Source: Streptomyces olivaceus
GTDB lineage: Bacteria > Actinomycetota > Actinomycetes > Streptomycetales > Streptomycetaceae
DNA: 64,000 nt
Reading direction: 5' to 3'
Assembly: GCF_000721235.1 (NCBI RefSeq)
Contig: NZ_JOFH01000019.1
Location: 165,976-229,975 of the forward strand
The notes beneath the pieces were generated by a model. It did no database searches, was not told the origin of the DNA, and saw only the letters and a list, made by a program, of their open reading frames with translations. Made by a program: the position numbers and the translations under genes. Shown one piece after another: positions 29,819-38,702 of this stretch; the stretch's first letter is position 1, and the number at the start of each line of letters is the position of its first letter.

Positions 29819-30946
29819 ATGCCCCCCGTCTTCGCCCACGGCCGCCTCCGCCTCTACCTCCTCAAGCTCCTGGACGAGGCCCCCCGCCACGGCTACGAGG
29901 TGATCCGCCTCCTCGAAGAACGCTTCCAGGGGCTGTACGCGCCCTCGGCGGGCACGGTCTATCCGCGCCTGGCCAAGCTGGAGGCCGAGGGCCTGGTCAC
30001 CCACACGAGCGAGGGCGGCCGCAAGGTGTACGCCATCACGGACGCCGGCCGCGCTGAGCTGTCCGACCGCAGCGGCGAGCTGGCCGACCTGGAGCTGGAG
30101 ATCCGGGAGTCGGTCGCCGAGCTGGCCGCCGAGATCCGGGCCGACGTGCGGGGCGCGGCCGGGGACCTGCGGCGCGAGATGCGGGCCGCCGCCAGCGCCG
30201 CCCGCCTCGACACCGGCAGCGGTTCCGGTTCCGGTGCGCACGAGGAGGGCGGCGGATTCGCCGGTGCCCACGAGAGCGACGACAAGGAGGCCTGGCGGGT
30301 CGCGAAGGAGGAGATGCGCCGGGTCAAGCAGGAGTGGAAGGAGCAGGCCCGCCGGGCCAAGGACGAGAGCCGCCGCGCCCGCGAGGAGGCCCAGCGCGCC
30401 CGGCGCCAGGCCAAGGAGGCCCAGGAGCGGGCCCGGGCACAGGCCCAGGAGGAGGTGCAGCGCATCGCCCAGCGGGTCCAGGACCAGGTGCAGGACCACT
30501 TCTCGCGCGGTGACTGGCCGACGGGACTGCGCGAGGGCCTGAGCGAACTGGCGAGGGAGGTCGGGGACTTCGGCAAGGACTTCGGGAAGGACCTCGGCAA
30601 GGACTGGGGCTTCGGCCGCACCGGCAACGGTGGGACCACCGCGCGCCCCGAGCACTCGCCCCGCTCCGAGCACTCCCGTTCCGAGCACTCCCCCGCGCCG
30701 GAGTACTCCGTCACACCGGAGGACTTCCCCGCTCGGTACGCCCCGGACTGGGCGCATGAGGACGCGTCGGAGTCCACCGGTGACCCGGCGCGCGACCTGG
30801 ACCGGCTGCTCGACCGCTTCCGGGACGACATCCGCGACGCCGCCCGGGACCACGGCGTCACGTCCGATCAGCTCCGCGACGCCCGCCGCCACCTGTCCGC
30901 GGCCGCCGCGCACATCGGCGCGGCACTGCGGGCGCCCAAGCCCTGA
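29819..30946 (+). CDS. PadR-family regulator with long coiled-coil tail
   Basis: The protein has 375 residues. The first 85 are a PadR winged helix (LYLLKLLDEAPRHGYEVIRLLEERF, then SAGTVYPRLAKLEAEGLV). Residues about 95-245 are a highly charged helical coil (KEEMRRVKQEWKEQARRAK and similar). The C-terminal part has EHSPRSEHSRSEHS repeats and ends in a helical domain (LDRLLDRFRDDIRDAARDHGV). The long tail is much more than a minimal PadR and may bind a partner such as the DUF4097 protein encoded one base upstream. A palindromic operator candidate overlaps the operon promoter. Confidence 0.87.
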   Translation: MPPVFAHGRLRLYLLKLLDEAPRHGYEVIRLLEERFQGLYAPSAGTVYPRLAKLEAEGLVTHTSEGGRKVYAITDAGRAELSDRSGELADLELEIRESVAELAAEIRADVRGAAGDLRREMRAAASAARLDTGSGSGSGAHEEGGGFAGAHESDDKEAWRVAKEEMRRVKQEWKEQARRAKDESRRAREEAQRARRQAKEAQERARAQAQEEVQRIAQRVQDQVQDHFSRGDWPTGLREGLSELAREVGDFGKDFGKDLGKDWGFGRTGNGGTTARPEHSPRSEHSRSEHSPAPEYSVTPEDFPARYAPDWAHEDASESTGDPARDLDRLLDRFRDDIRDAARDHGVTSDQLRDARRHLSAAAAHIGAALRAPKP

Positions 30947-31016
30947 CCCCGGCACCTCACGTACGGCGCTCCGGGTCACCGGGCGGGGTGCCGCACGGCA
31001 CCGGGTGCACCGGAGG

Positions 31017-31583
31017 TCAGGCGCACGCCGCCTCGCCCGTGCCCTCGCCCAGCACACGGGTCAGCGACTCGTGCGTCACGCCGTGGTCGGCCAGCACCTC
31101 GGCCGGCCCGCCCGGGTCGAGGGTCAGGGCAAGGAGGAGGTGCTCGTCCCCGATGCGCCGGTCACACCGGGCGACGGCGATCCGCAGCGCCTTCTCCAGG
31201 ACCCCCTTGGCGCCCCGGCTGAAGCCGCGCCGCCCCGACCACCGGCGCCCACCCCGGCGGTCGCCGGACATGGCTCCGACGCCGTGCGCCTCCTCCACCC
31301 GGGCGACGACGTCCAGGACGTCGATGCCCAGGCCGGCGAGGGCGTCGGTCTCGGCCCGCGACAGACCGGCACGGCGCCGCGCGTCCGCCAGGTCCCGTCG
31401 CACCGCGTCCCGGCGTCCGCCGAGCCCCAGCGCGGCCAGCGCAAAGGAGCCCCGGGTGCCCTCCCCGTCCAGCAGGGCGAGCAGCAGATGCTCGGCGTCG
31501 ACCAGATGCGCCTGCGCCTCCTCGGCGTGCTCGACAGCTCCCAGCACCACCGCTCGGGCGTCCTTCGTGAATCGCTCGAACAT
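31017..31583 (-). CDS. Clp N-terminal domain protein
   Basis: The protein has 188 residues from ATG 31583 (MFERFTKDARAVV). It contains two Clp-N repeats: FTKDARAVVLGAVEHAEEAQAHLVDAEHLLLALL, then SRGAKGVLEKALRIAVARCDRRIGDEHLLLAL. No AAA+ module follows, so it resembles the free-standing ClpC-N-like proteins that may act as adaptors or decoys for ClpC substrates. Its start overlaps the stop of the upstream HTH gene by one base (TGATG), so the two are co-translated. Confidence 0.85.
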   Translation of the reverse strand: MFERFTKDARAVVLGAVEHAEEAQAHLVDAEHLLLALLDGEGTRGSFALAALGLGGRRDAVRRDLADARRRAGLSRAETDALAGLGIDVLDVVARVEEAHGVGAMSGDRRGGRRWSGRRGFSRGAKGVLEKALRIAVARCDRRIGDEHLLLALTLDPGGPAEVLADHGVTHESLTRVLGEGTGEAACA

Positions 31584-31792
31584 CAACGCCTCCCGTATTT
31601 CTTGTGCACGGCCTGCCTGCTGACTCCCAGTTCCGTGGCGATCTCCTGCCACGACCACCCCTGATGGCGCGCACTGCGCACCTGCACCGCCTCCAACTGC
31701 TCCAGCAGCCTGCGCAGTGCGGCGACGGCCCGCAGCCCGACCCGGGGATCACGGTCACCCGCACGCGTGGCGAGATCCGTTGCTTCGCTCAT
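31583..31792 (-). CDS. Small helix-turn-helix protein
   Basis: The protein has 69 residues from ATG 31792 (MSEATDLATRAG). The C-terminal half is a helix-turn-helix (WSWQEIATELGVSRQAVHKKYGRR) preceded by a Leu-rich helix. It is the first gene of a two-gene operon with the Clp-N protein. A consensus promoter flanked by two palindromes lies just upstream, which suggests autoregulation. Confidence 0.8.
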   Translation of the reverse strand: MSEATDLATRAGDRDPRVGLRAVAALRRLLEQLEAVQVRSARHQGWSWQEIATELGVSRQAVHKKYGRR

Positions 31793-31795
31793 ACC

Positions 31796-31838
31796 GTCAA
31801 CTTAGGTTGACAGCCCCCAACTGTCAACCTCAATTGAC
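31796..31838 (-). promoter_or_regulatory. Consensus promoter with twin operators for the HTH/Clp-N operon
   Basis: On the minus strand TTGACA (31827-31822), a 17-base spacer and TAAGTT (31804-31799) form a near-ideal vegetative promoter 6 bases from the start codon, so the transcript is almost leaderless. Two related palindromes, GTCAAC-N4-GTTGAC at 31796-31811 and GTCAAC-N4-ATTGAC at 31823-31838, cover the -10 and -35 elements. Their starts are 27 bases apart. Confidence 0.75.
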
Positions 31839-31856
31839 GCCAGGCCCGCGGCACAA

Positions 31857-31892
31857 CGAACGGCGGGCCCGGCCGACCGGACCCGCCGTTCG
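31857..31892. terminator. Hairpin terminator downstream of dehydrogenase gene
   Basis: CGAACGGCGGG and its complement form an 11-bp stem around a 14-base loop, just after the 3' end of the minus-strand dehydrogenase gene. Confidence 0.7.
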
Positions 31893-31924
31893 CGAGAGGA
31901 CATGCAGGACGATGTGTCAGAGGT

Positions 31925-32890
31925 TCAGGAGTTGGTGAGCACGATCTTGCCGAACTGCCCCCCGGACGCCATCAGCTCGAAGCCCTCGCGGGCCCGGTCC
32001 ATCGGGAGCACCTCGTCGACGACGGGACGCACCCCGGTGGCGGCACAGAAGGACAGCAGGTCCTCCAGTTCGTCCTTGGTGCCCATGGTGGAGCCGACGA
32101 CCTTGAGCTCCAGGAAGAAGATCCGGGTCAGCTCGGCGTGCGAGGGCCGGTCGCCGCTGGTGGCGCCGGAGATGACCAGGGTGCCGCCCGGCCGCAGCGA
32201 CTTGATGGAGTGCGACCAGGTGGCCGCGCCCACCGTCTCGATCACCGCGTCGACCCGCTGCGGCAGCCGGGCGCCCGTCTCGACCGCCTCCACGGCGCCG
32301 AGCTCCAGGGCCCTCCTGCGCTTGGCCTCGTCCCGGCTGGTGGCGAAGACCCGCAGCCCGGCCGCCTTGCCGAGCACGATCGCGGCCGTGGCAACCCCGC
32401 CGCCAGCGCCCTGCACCAGCACCGAGTCACCGGGACGCACCCCGGCGTTGGTGAAGAGCATCCGGTACGCCGTCAGCCAGGCCGTCGGCAGACACGCGGC
32501 CTCCTCGAAGGAGAGCCCCTGCGGCTTGGGCAGGATGTTCCAGGTCGGCACGGCGACCTGCTCGGCGAACGTCCCCTGGTAGCGCTCGGTGAGGATGGAG
32601 CGGGGCTCCCGGGGGCCGACCCCGTGGCCGGTCTGGCCGATCACGGAGTGCAGGACGACCTCGTTGCCGTCCGCGTCGACGCCGGCCGCGTCGCAGCCGA
32701 GGATCATCGGCAGCCGGTCCTCCGGCAGGCCGACGCCGCGCAGGGACCACAGGTCGTGGTGGTTGAGGGAGGCGGCCCTGACATCCACCACACTCCAGCC
32801 GGACCGTGCCTCGGGAGCCGGACGCTCCCCCAACTCCAGGCCGGTCAGCGGCTGATCGCGGTCGATACGGGCGGCGTACACAGCGAACAT
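31925..32890 (-). CDS. MDR-family quinone oxidoreductase-like dehydrogenase
   Basis: The protein has 321 residues from ATG 32890 (MFAVYAARID). It has a GroES-like N-terminal half (SLNHHDLWSLRGVGLPEDRLPMILGCDAAG) and a Rossmann fold with VLVQGAGGGVATAAIVLGKAAG and an NADP-type VFATSRDEAKR. The cysteines that bind the structural and catalytic zinc in alcohol dehydrogenases are absent, so a zinc-independent quinone oxidoreductase or enoyl reductase role is more likely than alcohol oxidation. The substrate is unknown. It is monocistronic. Confidence 0.85.
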   Translation of the reverse strand: MFAVYAARIDRDQPLTGLELGERPAPEARSGWSVVDVRAASLNHHDLWSLRGVGLPEDRLPMILGCDAAGVDADGNEVVLHSVIGQTGHGVGPREPRSILTERYQGTFAEQVAVPTWNILPKPQGLSFEEAACLPTAWLTAYRMLFTNAGVRPGDSVLVQGAGGGVATAAIVLGKAAGLRVFATSRDEAKRRRALELGAVEAVETGARLPQRVDAVIETVGAATWSHSIKSLRPGGTLVISGATSGDRPSHAELTRIFFLELKVVGSTMGTKDELEDLLSFCAATGVRPVVDEVLPMDRAREGFELMASGGQFGKIVLTNS

Positions 32891-33126
32891 GCCCCGACCA
32901 TAGATCCCCCGTCCCCCAACCGAAACCACTCACCCCTGTGACACACCCCCTCTTGCCAGCACCCCCCGCTGCGGGCAGTCGGGCCGCTGGGGCGGCACGG
33001 ATGGGCGGTGGGCACCCCGCAAGCGCCGGGCCGCGCACCCACCCCCGACCCCGCTCGCCCCCCAACGGCAAACGACCCCGCCCCACACCAGGGACGAGGC
33101 CGCTCACCACACCGCACATCACACCG

Positions 33127-34356
33127 TCACCGGCGCGCGACACCTTCCGCCCGGGCCGCCGCCGCCACCGCGGCCGTGACCGCCGGCGCCACCCGCTCGT
33201 CGAACGGCGACGGGATGACGTAGTCCGCGGCGAGATCGTCCCCCACCACGGAGGCCAGCGCCTCGGCCGCCGCCAGCTTCATGCCCTCGGTGATCCGGGA
33301 CGCCCGCACCTGCAGCGCCCCCGCGAAGATCCCCGGGAACGCCAGCACGTTGTTGATCTGGTTCGGGAAGTCCGAACGCCCCGTCGCGACGACCGCCGCG
33401 TACTTGTGGGCGACCTCCGGGTGCACCTCGGGATTCGGGTTGGCCATCGCGAAGACGAACGCGCCCTCCGCCATCGAGGCGACCGCCGGCTCCGGCACCG
33501 TACCGCCGGAGACGCCGATGAAGACGTCGGCACCCGAGAGCGCCGCCTCCAGCGGGCCGGACAGCCCGGCCTTGTTGGTGAAGCCGGCCACTTCCTGCTT
33601 CACGGGGGTGAGGTCGTCCCGGTCGGCCGAGACGACACCCTTGCGGTCGGCGACCGCGACGTCCCCGATACCGGCCTCGACCAGCATCCTCGCGATGGCG
33701 ACCCCGGCCGCGCCCGCGCCCGAGATCACCGCGCGCAGCTCACCGAGCGTCCGCCCGCTCAGCCGCGCCGCGTTCCGCAGCGCCGCCAGCGTCACGACCG
33801 CCGTGCCGTGCTGGTCGTCGTGGAAGACCGGGATGTCCAGTCGCTCCTGGAGCTTGCGCTCGATCTCGAAGCACCGCGGCGCCGAGATGTCCTCCAGGTT
33901 GACGCCGCCGAAGGACGGGGCGAGGCGGACCACGGTCTCGACGATCTCGTCGGCGTCCGTGCAGTCCAGGGCGATCGGGACGGCGTCCACACCGCCGAAC
34001 TGCTTGAAGAGGATCGCCTTCCCCTCCATCACCGGGAGGGAGGCCTCGGGGCCGATGTCCCCGAGGCCCAGCACGGCCGTGCCGTCCGTCACGACCGCGA
34101 CGACCGAGGACTTCCAGGTGTAGTCGTGGACGAGGTCGGGCTGCTCGGCGATCGCGCTGCACACTTTCGCGACGCCGGGCGTGTACGCCAGGGACAGGTC
34201 TTCCTTGTCGCGGACCGGCACGGTGGCCTGCACGGCCATCTTGCCGCCGCGGTGCAGCGCGAACGCGGGGTCGAAGGAGTCGAGCGGCTCCGTGCCCGAC
34301 TCCTGCTCCGCACCGGCGTCGTTGTCGCTGCGAGGATTGACGATCTCCGCTGCCAC
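33127..34356 (-). CDS. NAD(P)-dependent malic enzyme
   Basis: The protein has 409 residues from GTG 34356, preceded by AAGGGG. The catalytic N-terminal domain shows LAYTPGVAKVC, the conserved Lys region GKAILFKQFGGVDAVPIALD and the metal-binding stretch EDISAPRCFEIE. HDDQHGTAVVTLAAL leads into the nucleotide-binding domain (VISGAGAAGVAIARML). It is the short bacterial form, without a phosphotransacetylase tail. It oxidatively decarboxylates malate to pyruvate, linking the TCA cycle to acetyl-CoA and NADPH supply. Confidence 0.95.
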   Translation of the reverse strand: MAAEIVNPRSDNDAGAEQESGTEPLDSFDPAFALHRGGKMAVQATVPVRDKEDLSLAYTPGVAKVCSAIAEQPDLVHDYTWKSSVVAVVTDGTAVLGLGDIGPEASLPVMEGKAILFKQFGGVDAVPIALDCTDADEIVETVVRLAPSFGGVNLEDISAPRCFEIERKLQERLDIPVFHDDQHGTAVVTLAALRNAARLSGRTLGELRAVISGAGAAGVAIARMLVEAGIGDVAVADRKGVVSADRDDLTPVKQEVAGFTNKAGLSGPLEAALSGADVFIGVSGGTVPEPAVASMAEGAFVFAMANPNPEVHPEVAHKYAAVVATGRSDFPNQINNVLAFPGIFAGALQVRASRITEGMKLAAAEALASVVGDDLAADYVIPSPFDERVAPAVTAAVAAAARAEGVARR

Positions 34357-34977
34357 TTTGTCTTACCCCTTAAGAGTTCATGGATTGAGGGTTTGTCCAC
34401 TCCTGGTGAGGAATGGGCGGGCACCGCGCGGGAAGATGGCCGTCTGGGCCACGAGGCCCCCGCGCGACGGGCGCGCCGCACACGCGCCCTGAGCCCCTGA
34501 TGAGGGGTGTAAAGAACCTTCTTACCCGACCGACGCCCCCGCCGACGAGTCGTACCGTCGCAAGCTCACATGGCGGACCCTCGGCTCCGCATGTCGGTGA
34601 CATGACTCATAGCCGGGGATCCGGACAACTTCTCGGCATCCCTTGACAGGGCCGGAACAGGCGTCGCGGAGGGCCGCCCCCACCCGTGATCCATGTTTGG
34701 ATAACGAGAAATTCCGCAGATCTTTCGGCTGGAGGGGCAGATTCCCGTAAAGGTTCGGTCGTGATGTACCGACCTGATGCGGTTCGGGAGGTGACCCGTT
34801 ATCCGATTTTGACATGACGGCCCCCCTGAGTGGCCGAGTCCGAATGGCAAGATGCCGTAATCGCACGAGGTCGCGGCACTCGAAGACGTGTGCTCTCGTC
34901 GACCCACGGCACCGGCCGGACCCCCGGCCGGCGTCCCGTCCCATCGGCAACTCCATTCATCCGCCGGAGGAACCACC
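34357..34977. promoter_or_regulatory. Divergent 621-base intergenic region, malic enzyme / amino acid importer
   Basis: No gene is convincing here. The GC content drops locally around 34690-34820. I see a perfect dyad ATGTC-GGT-GACAT at 34591-34603, an imperfect dyad around 34509-34525 and TTGACA hexamers at 34643 and 34809, without a clear -10 for either. The region must hold both promoters; its length suggests added regulatory sites or a small transcript. Confidence 0.4.
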
Positions 34978-35934
34978 ATGACCGCACGCTCCACCCGTCG
35001 TACGACCGCCGCGCACTCCAGGACAGCAGCGGTCGGTGCGATCGCGGTCGCAGGCGCTCTGCTGCTCACCGGATGCGGCGACCAGACCGAGAAGAGCGAC
35101 TCCGGCGACAGCCAGTCCTCGAGCGGCGCGCCACTGGCCGACAAGCTGCCCAAGTCGCTGCGCGACAAGGGCACGGTCAAGGTCGGCTCCGACATCGCGT
35201 ACGCCCCGGTCGAGTTCAAGGACGACTCGGGCAGGACGGTCGGCATCGACCCGGACCTCGCGGATGCCCTGGGCAAGCAGCTCGGGGTGAAGTTCGAGTT
35301 CGAGAACGGCACCTTCGACACGCTGATCACCGGCCTGCGCTCCAAGCGGTACGACATCGCCATGTCCGCGATGACCGACACCAAGAACCGCCAGGAGGGC
35401 ATCGACGCCGACACCGGCAAGAAGGTCGGCCAGGGCGTCGACTTCGTCGACTACTTCACCGCCGGTGTCTCGATCTACACCAAGAAGGGCGACGACCAGG
35501 GCATCAAGACCTGGTCCGACCTGTGCGGCAAGAAGCTCGTGCTGCAGCGCGGCACGGTCTCCGAGGACCTCGCCAAGGCCGAGAACGAGAAGTGTCCGGC
35601 CGGCAAGAAGATCTCCATGGAGGCCTTCGACAACGACCAGCAGGCCCAGACCCGGCTGCGCGCGGGCGGCGCCAACGCCGGCTCCTCCGACTTCCCGGTC
35701 GCGGCGTACGCGGTGAAGACCTCCGGCGGCGGCAAGGACTTCGAGCTCGTCGGCGAGCAGGTCGAGGCCGCGCCGTACGGCATCGCGGTCGCCAAGGACA
35801 ACACGCAGCTGCGGGACGCCCTGCAGGCGGCGCTGGACGCGGTGATCGCGAACGGCGAGTACAAGAAGATCATGGACAAGTGGGGCGTGGCGGAAGGCGC
35901 CGTCACCAAGGCAGCCGTCAACGGCGGCAAGTGA
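34978..35934 (+). CDS. Polar amino acid ABC transporter substrate-binding lipoprotein
   Basis: The protein has 318 residues from ATG 34978, with GGAGG 8 bases upstream. It has a lipoprotein signal with lipobox LLTGC (Cys33). The periplasmic-binding-fold body (VKVGSDIAYAPVEFKDDSGRTVGID, FDTLITGLRSKRYDIAMSAMTDT, YGIAVAKDNTQLRDALQ) belongs to the family 3 solute-binding proteins, which bind polar amino acids such as glutamate, glutamine, arginine or histidine. It would be anchored outside the membrane. It is the first gene of a complete importer operon with the permease and ATPase genes that follow. Confidence 0.93.
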   Translation: MTARSTRRTTAAHSRTAAVGAIAVAGALLLTGCGDQTEKSDSGDSQSSSGAPLADKLPKSLRDKGTVKVGSDIAYAPVEFKDDSGRTVGIDPDLADALGKQLGVKFEFENGTFDTLITGLRSKRYDIAMSAMTDTKNRQEGIDADTGKKVGQGVDFVDYFTAGVSIYTKKGDDQGIKTWSDLCGKKLVLQRGTVSEDLAKAENEKCPAGKKISMEAFDNDQQAQTRLRAGGANAGSSDFPVAAYAVKTSGGGKDFELVGEQVEAAPYGIAVAKDNTQLRDALQAALDAVIANGEYKKIMDKWGVAEGAVTKAAVNGGK

Positions 35935-35964
35935 CCGTGCGGCGGGCGCTGAAAGGCAACATCC

Positions 35965-36912
35965 GTGACTGTTGACATCGACAAGACGGCGGGCGGCCCG
36001 GCCGGCACCCCGCCGCCCGGACCCGGGGCGGAGGCCATCAAGGCCATCCCGGTCCGGCACTACGGGCGCTACGTCTCCGCGGCCGTCGCGATCGCGCTGC
36101 TGGCGGCGGTCGTGTTCGCGTTCTCCCAGGGCAAGATCAACTGGGGCGCGATCCCGGACTACTTCTTCGACGACCGCGTCCTGACCGGCATGGGCAAGAC
36201 CCTCCTGATCACGGTGCTGGCCATGCTGATCGGCGTCGTCGGCGGCATCGTGCTCGCCGTGATGCGGCTGTCGAAGAACCCGGTGACCTCGTCCATCTCG
36301 TGGTTCTACATCTGGTTCTTCCGCGGCACACCGGTCCTGGTGCAGCTGGTCGTCTGGTTCAACCTCGGCCTGGTCTTCGAGTACATCAACCTCGGGCCGT
36401 TCTACCGCGACGAGTGGTCGGACTTCATGACGCCGTTCCTGACGGCGCTGCTCGGCCTCGGCCTGAACGAGGCCGCGTACATGGCCGAGATCTGCCGTGC
36501 AGGCCTGCTCGCGGTGGACGAGGGGCAGACCGAGGCGGCGCACGCGCTCGGCATGAGCCAGGCGAAGACGCTGCGCCGGATCGTGGTCCCGCAGGCGATG
36601 CGCGTGATCGTGCCGCCGACGGGCAACGAGGTCATCAACATGCTGAAGACGACCTCTCTGGTGTCGGTCGTCCAGTACGCCGAGTTGTTCCGGGTCGCCC
36701 AGGACATCGGCCAGACCTCGGGCGCCCCGGCCGAGATGCTGTTCCTCGCGGCCGCCTGGTACCTGCTGCTGACCTCGGTCTTCAGCATCGGCCAGTACTA
36801 CCTGGAGCGGCACTACGCCCGCGGCTCCAGCCGACAGCTGCCGCCGACGCCGTGGCAGAAGGTGAAGACGAACATGTTCGCCCTCGGCCGCCCGAAGGGA
36901 GGCACGGCATGA
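35965..36912 (+). CDS. Amino acid ABC transporter permease
   Basis: The protein has 315 residues from GTG 35965, with GAAAGG upstream. After a 25-residue Pro/Gly-rich cytosolic tail it has about five to six membrane segments. The HisM/GlnP signature is [36 protein letters not shown], with an EAA loop contacting the ATPase, then [21 protein letters not shown]. It probably forms a homodimer, because only one permease gene is present. Its stop overlaps the ATPase start by 4 bases. Confidence 0.93.
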   Translation: MTVDIDKTAGGPAGTPPPGPGAEAIKAIPVRHYGRYVSAAVAIALLAAVVFAFSQGKINWGAIPDYFFDDRVLTGMGKTLLITVLAMLIGVVGGIVLAVMRLSKNPVTSSISWFYIWFFRGTPVLVQLVVWFNLGLVFEYINLGPFYRDEWSDFMTPFLTALLGLGLNEAAYMAEICRAGLLAVDEGQTEAAHALGMSQAKTLRRIVVPQAMRVIVPPTGNEVINMLKTTSLVSVVQYAELFRVAQDIGQTSGAPAEMLFLAAAWYLLLTSVFSIGQYYLERHYARGSSRQLPPTPWQKVKTNMFALGRPKGGTA

Positions 36913-37718
36913 CCGGGAAGCTCAGCAGGACGGAGACCGCCCCCGTGCGGGACTCGGCCGTCCCCATGGTCAAGGCGGAGGGCGTCCACAAGTCCTTCGG
37001 CCCGGTGGAGGTCCTCAAGGGCATCGACCTGGAGGTGCGCCAGGGCGAGGTCTTCTGCCTCATCGGCCCCTCCGGCTCCGGCAAGTCCACCTTCCTCAGA
37101 TGTATCAACCACCTCGAAAAGATCAACGCCGGGCGTCTGTACGTCGACGGCGAGCTGGTCGGCTACCGCCAGAAGGGTGACAAGCTCTACGAGCTGAAGG
37201 ACAGCGAGGTCGCCCTCAAGCGCCGTGACATCGGCATGGTCTTCCAACGCTTCAACCTGTTCCCGCACATGACGGCGCTGGAGAACGTCATGGAGGCGCC
37301 GGTCCAGGTCAAGGGCGTGAGCAAGGCGCAGGCCAGGGAGCGTGCCCGCGGTCTCCTGGAGCGGGTCGGCCTCGGCGACAAGGCGGGCAACTACCCCTCG
37401 CAGCTCTCCGGCGGCCAGCAGCAGCGCGTCGCCATCGCGCGGGCCCTGGCCATGGAGCCGAAGCTGATGCTGTTCGACGAGCCGACCTCGGCCCTGGACC
37501 CGGAGCTGGTCGGCGACGTACTCGACGTCATGCGCGACCTCGCCGAGTCCGGCATGACCATGGTCGTCGTCACCCACGAGATGGGCTTCGCCCGCGAGGT
37601 CGGCGACAGCCTGGTCTTCATGGACGACGGCGTGGTGGTCGAGTCGGGCAACCCGCGCGACGTCCTGACCGACCCGCAGCACGAACGGACCAAGGCGTTC
37701 CTGTCCAAGGTCCTCTGA
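36909..37718 (+). CDS. Amino acid ABC transporter ATP-binding protein
   Basis: The protein has 269 residues from ATG 36909, overlapping the permease stop (ATGA). Walker A is GPSGSGKST, followed by the Q-loop in [12 protein letters not shown], the signature LSGGQQQR, Walker [15 protein letters not shown] and the switch His in VVTHEMGFA. It matches GlnQ/HisP-type import ATPases throughout. It powers the importer of the two preceding genes. A strong terminator ends the operon. Confidence 0.95.
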   Translation: MTGKLSRTETAPVRDSAVPMVKAEGVHKSFGPVEVLKGIDLEVRQGEVFCLIGPSGSGKSTFLRCINHLEKINAGRLYVDGELVGYRQKGDKLYELKDSEVALKRRDIGMVFQRFNLFPHMTALENVMEAPVQVKGVSKAQARERARGLLERVGLGDKAGNYPSQLSGGQQQRVAIARALAMEPKLMLFDEPTSALDPELVGDVLDVMRDLAESGMTMVVVTHEMGFAREVGDSLVFMDDGVVVESGNPRDVLTDPQHERTKAFLSKVL

Positions 37719-37728
37719 GACGGCATCC

Positions 37729-37763
37729 GCAGGGGCGGTACGGACTTCCCGTACCGCCCCTGC
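37729..37763 (+). terminator. Terminator of the amino acid importer operon
   Basis: GCAGGGGCGGTACGG and its complement form a perfect 15-bp stem with an ACTTC loop, 10 bases after the ATPase stop. Confidence 0.85.
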
Positions 37764-37824
37764 CCGCTGTTCCGCCGCCCCCTCACCGCCGGATCCTCAC
37801 CGTCCCGTCCCCCGCGCCGGGGGC

Positions 37825-38604
37825 TCACTTCACGGCGAGCAGCAGCGTGTCCGAGGGCGAGCACCAGACCGGCCGCGCCTCGCCGAAGCCCTTCTCGCGC
37901 AGTACCCGCGCGTGCCACGCCGCCGAGGGCATGTCGCCGTCCGCGTGCTCGCCGTAGATCTCGAAGCGACGGGCGGTGGGCCCGGCGAGCACCGGGTCCT
38001 TGGCGGCCAGCTGCCACCACTCGGACCAGTCGAGCGCGCCCCCGTCCTTGGCCGCGTCCATCTGCGCGTGCCGCTGCGCGCGTTCGGCCGCGTTGATCCG
38101 GGGCGTCGTGTCGTCGATCATGTGGTCCGCGTTCATGAAGACACCGCCGTCGCGGACGAGTCCCGCGACCCGGCCGTAGAGATCCGCGAGGGGTTCGGCG
38201 TGCAGCCAGTGCAGGGCCGTGGCGGTCAGGACGGCGTCGTAGGCGTCGTACGGCAGCCTGGCCGGCCAGTCGGGGTCCTTGAGGTCGGCGGTGACGAGGC
38301 CGACCCGCTCGTCGCCCGCGAAGGTGCCCTCGGCGATCGCGAGGAGCGCCGGGTCGAGGTCCACGCCGGTGCTGGTGGCGTCCGGGAACCGGTCGAGCAG
38401 CCGGGCCGTGATGGTGCCGGTGCCACAGGCCAGGTCGAGCACGCGGGGCGCGGGGCCGACCAGTGCGCCGACCATGTCGAGCATGATCCGGAACCGTTCC
38501 TCGCGGTCCGGCATGTACCACTCCTGCTGCCGGTCCCAGCTCCGCTGCCAGGCCTGCCAGTCGGTGCCGTCCGTGGCGTTGGTGGTGATCTCCGCGTCCG
38601 TCAT
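37825..38604 (-). CDS. SAM-dependent methyltransferase (class I)
   Basis: The protein has 259 residues from ATG 38604 (MTDAEITTNA). The SAM-binding loop VLDLACGTGTITARLLDRFP is followed by GVDLDPALLAIAE and LTATALHWLHAEPLADLY, as in small-molecule methyltransferases of the trans-aconitate or UbiE-like type. The C-terminal half (WSEWWQLAAKDPVLAG) is less conserved and probably sets the substrate, which I cannot name. It is convergent with the ABC operon and divergent from the CGNR gene. Confidence 0.85.
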   Translation of the reverse strand: MTDAEITTNATDGTDWQAWQRSWDRQQEWYMPDREERFRIMLDMVGALVGPAPRVLDLACGTGTITARLLDRFPDATSTGVDLDPALLAIAEGTFAGDERVGLVTADLKDPDWPARLPYDAYDAVLTATALHWLHAEPLADLYGRVAGLVRDGGVFMNADHMIDDTTPRINAAERAQRHAQMDAAKDGGALDWSEWWQLAAKDPVLAGPTARRFEIYGEHADGDMPSAAWHARVLREKGFGEARPVWCSPSDTLLLAVK

Positions 38605-38702
38605 CAAGCCCCTCCGTACTGCATGACGTAATACCCTGGAAGCACGATCAGCTCTTACCTGACCGCAGGCACGACCCTAAAGCCCCTCCGTAAGGACTAC
38701 AA

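Noticed and set aside
31925..32890. Zinc alcohol dehydrogenase
   Set aside because: The catalytic-zinc and structural-zinc cysteines are missing.
34810..34860. Promoter TTGACA at 34809 for the amino acid importer
   Set aside because: No -10 hexamer occurs at 16-18 bases; the next candidate is over 30 bases away.
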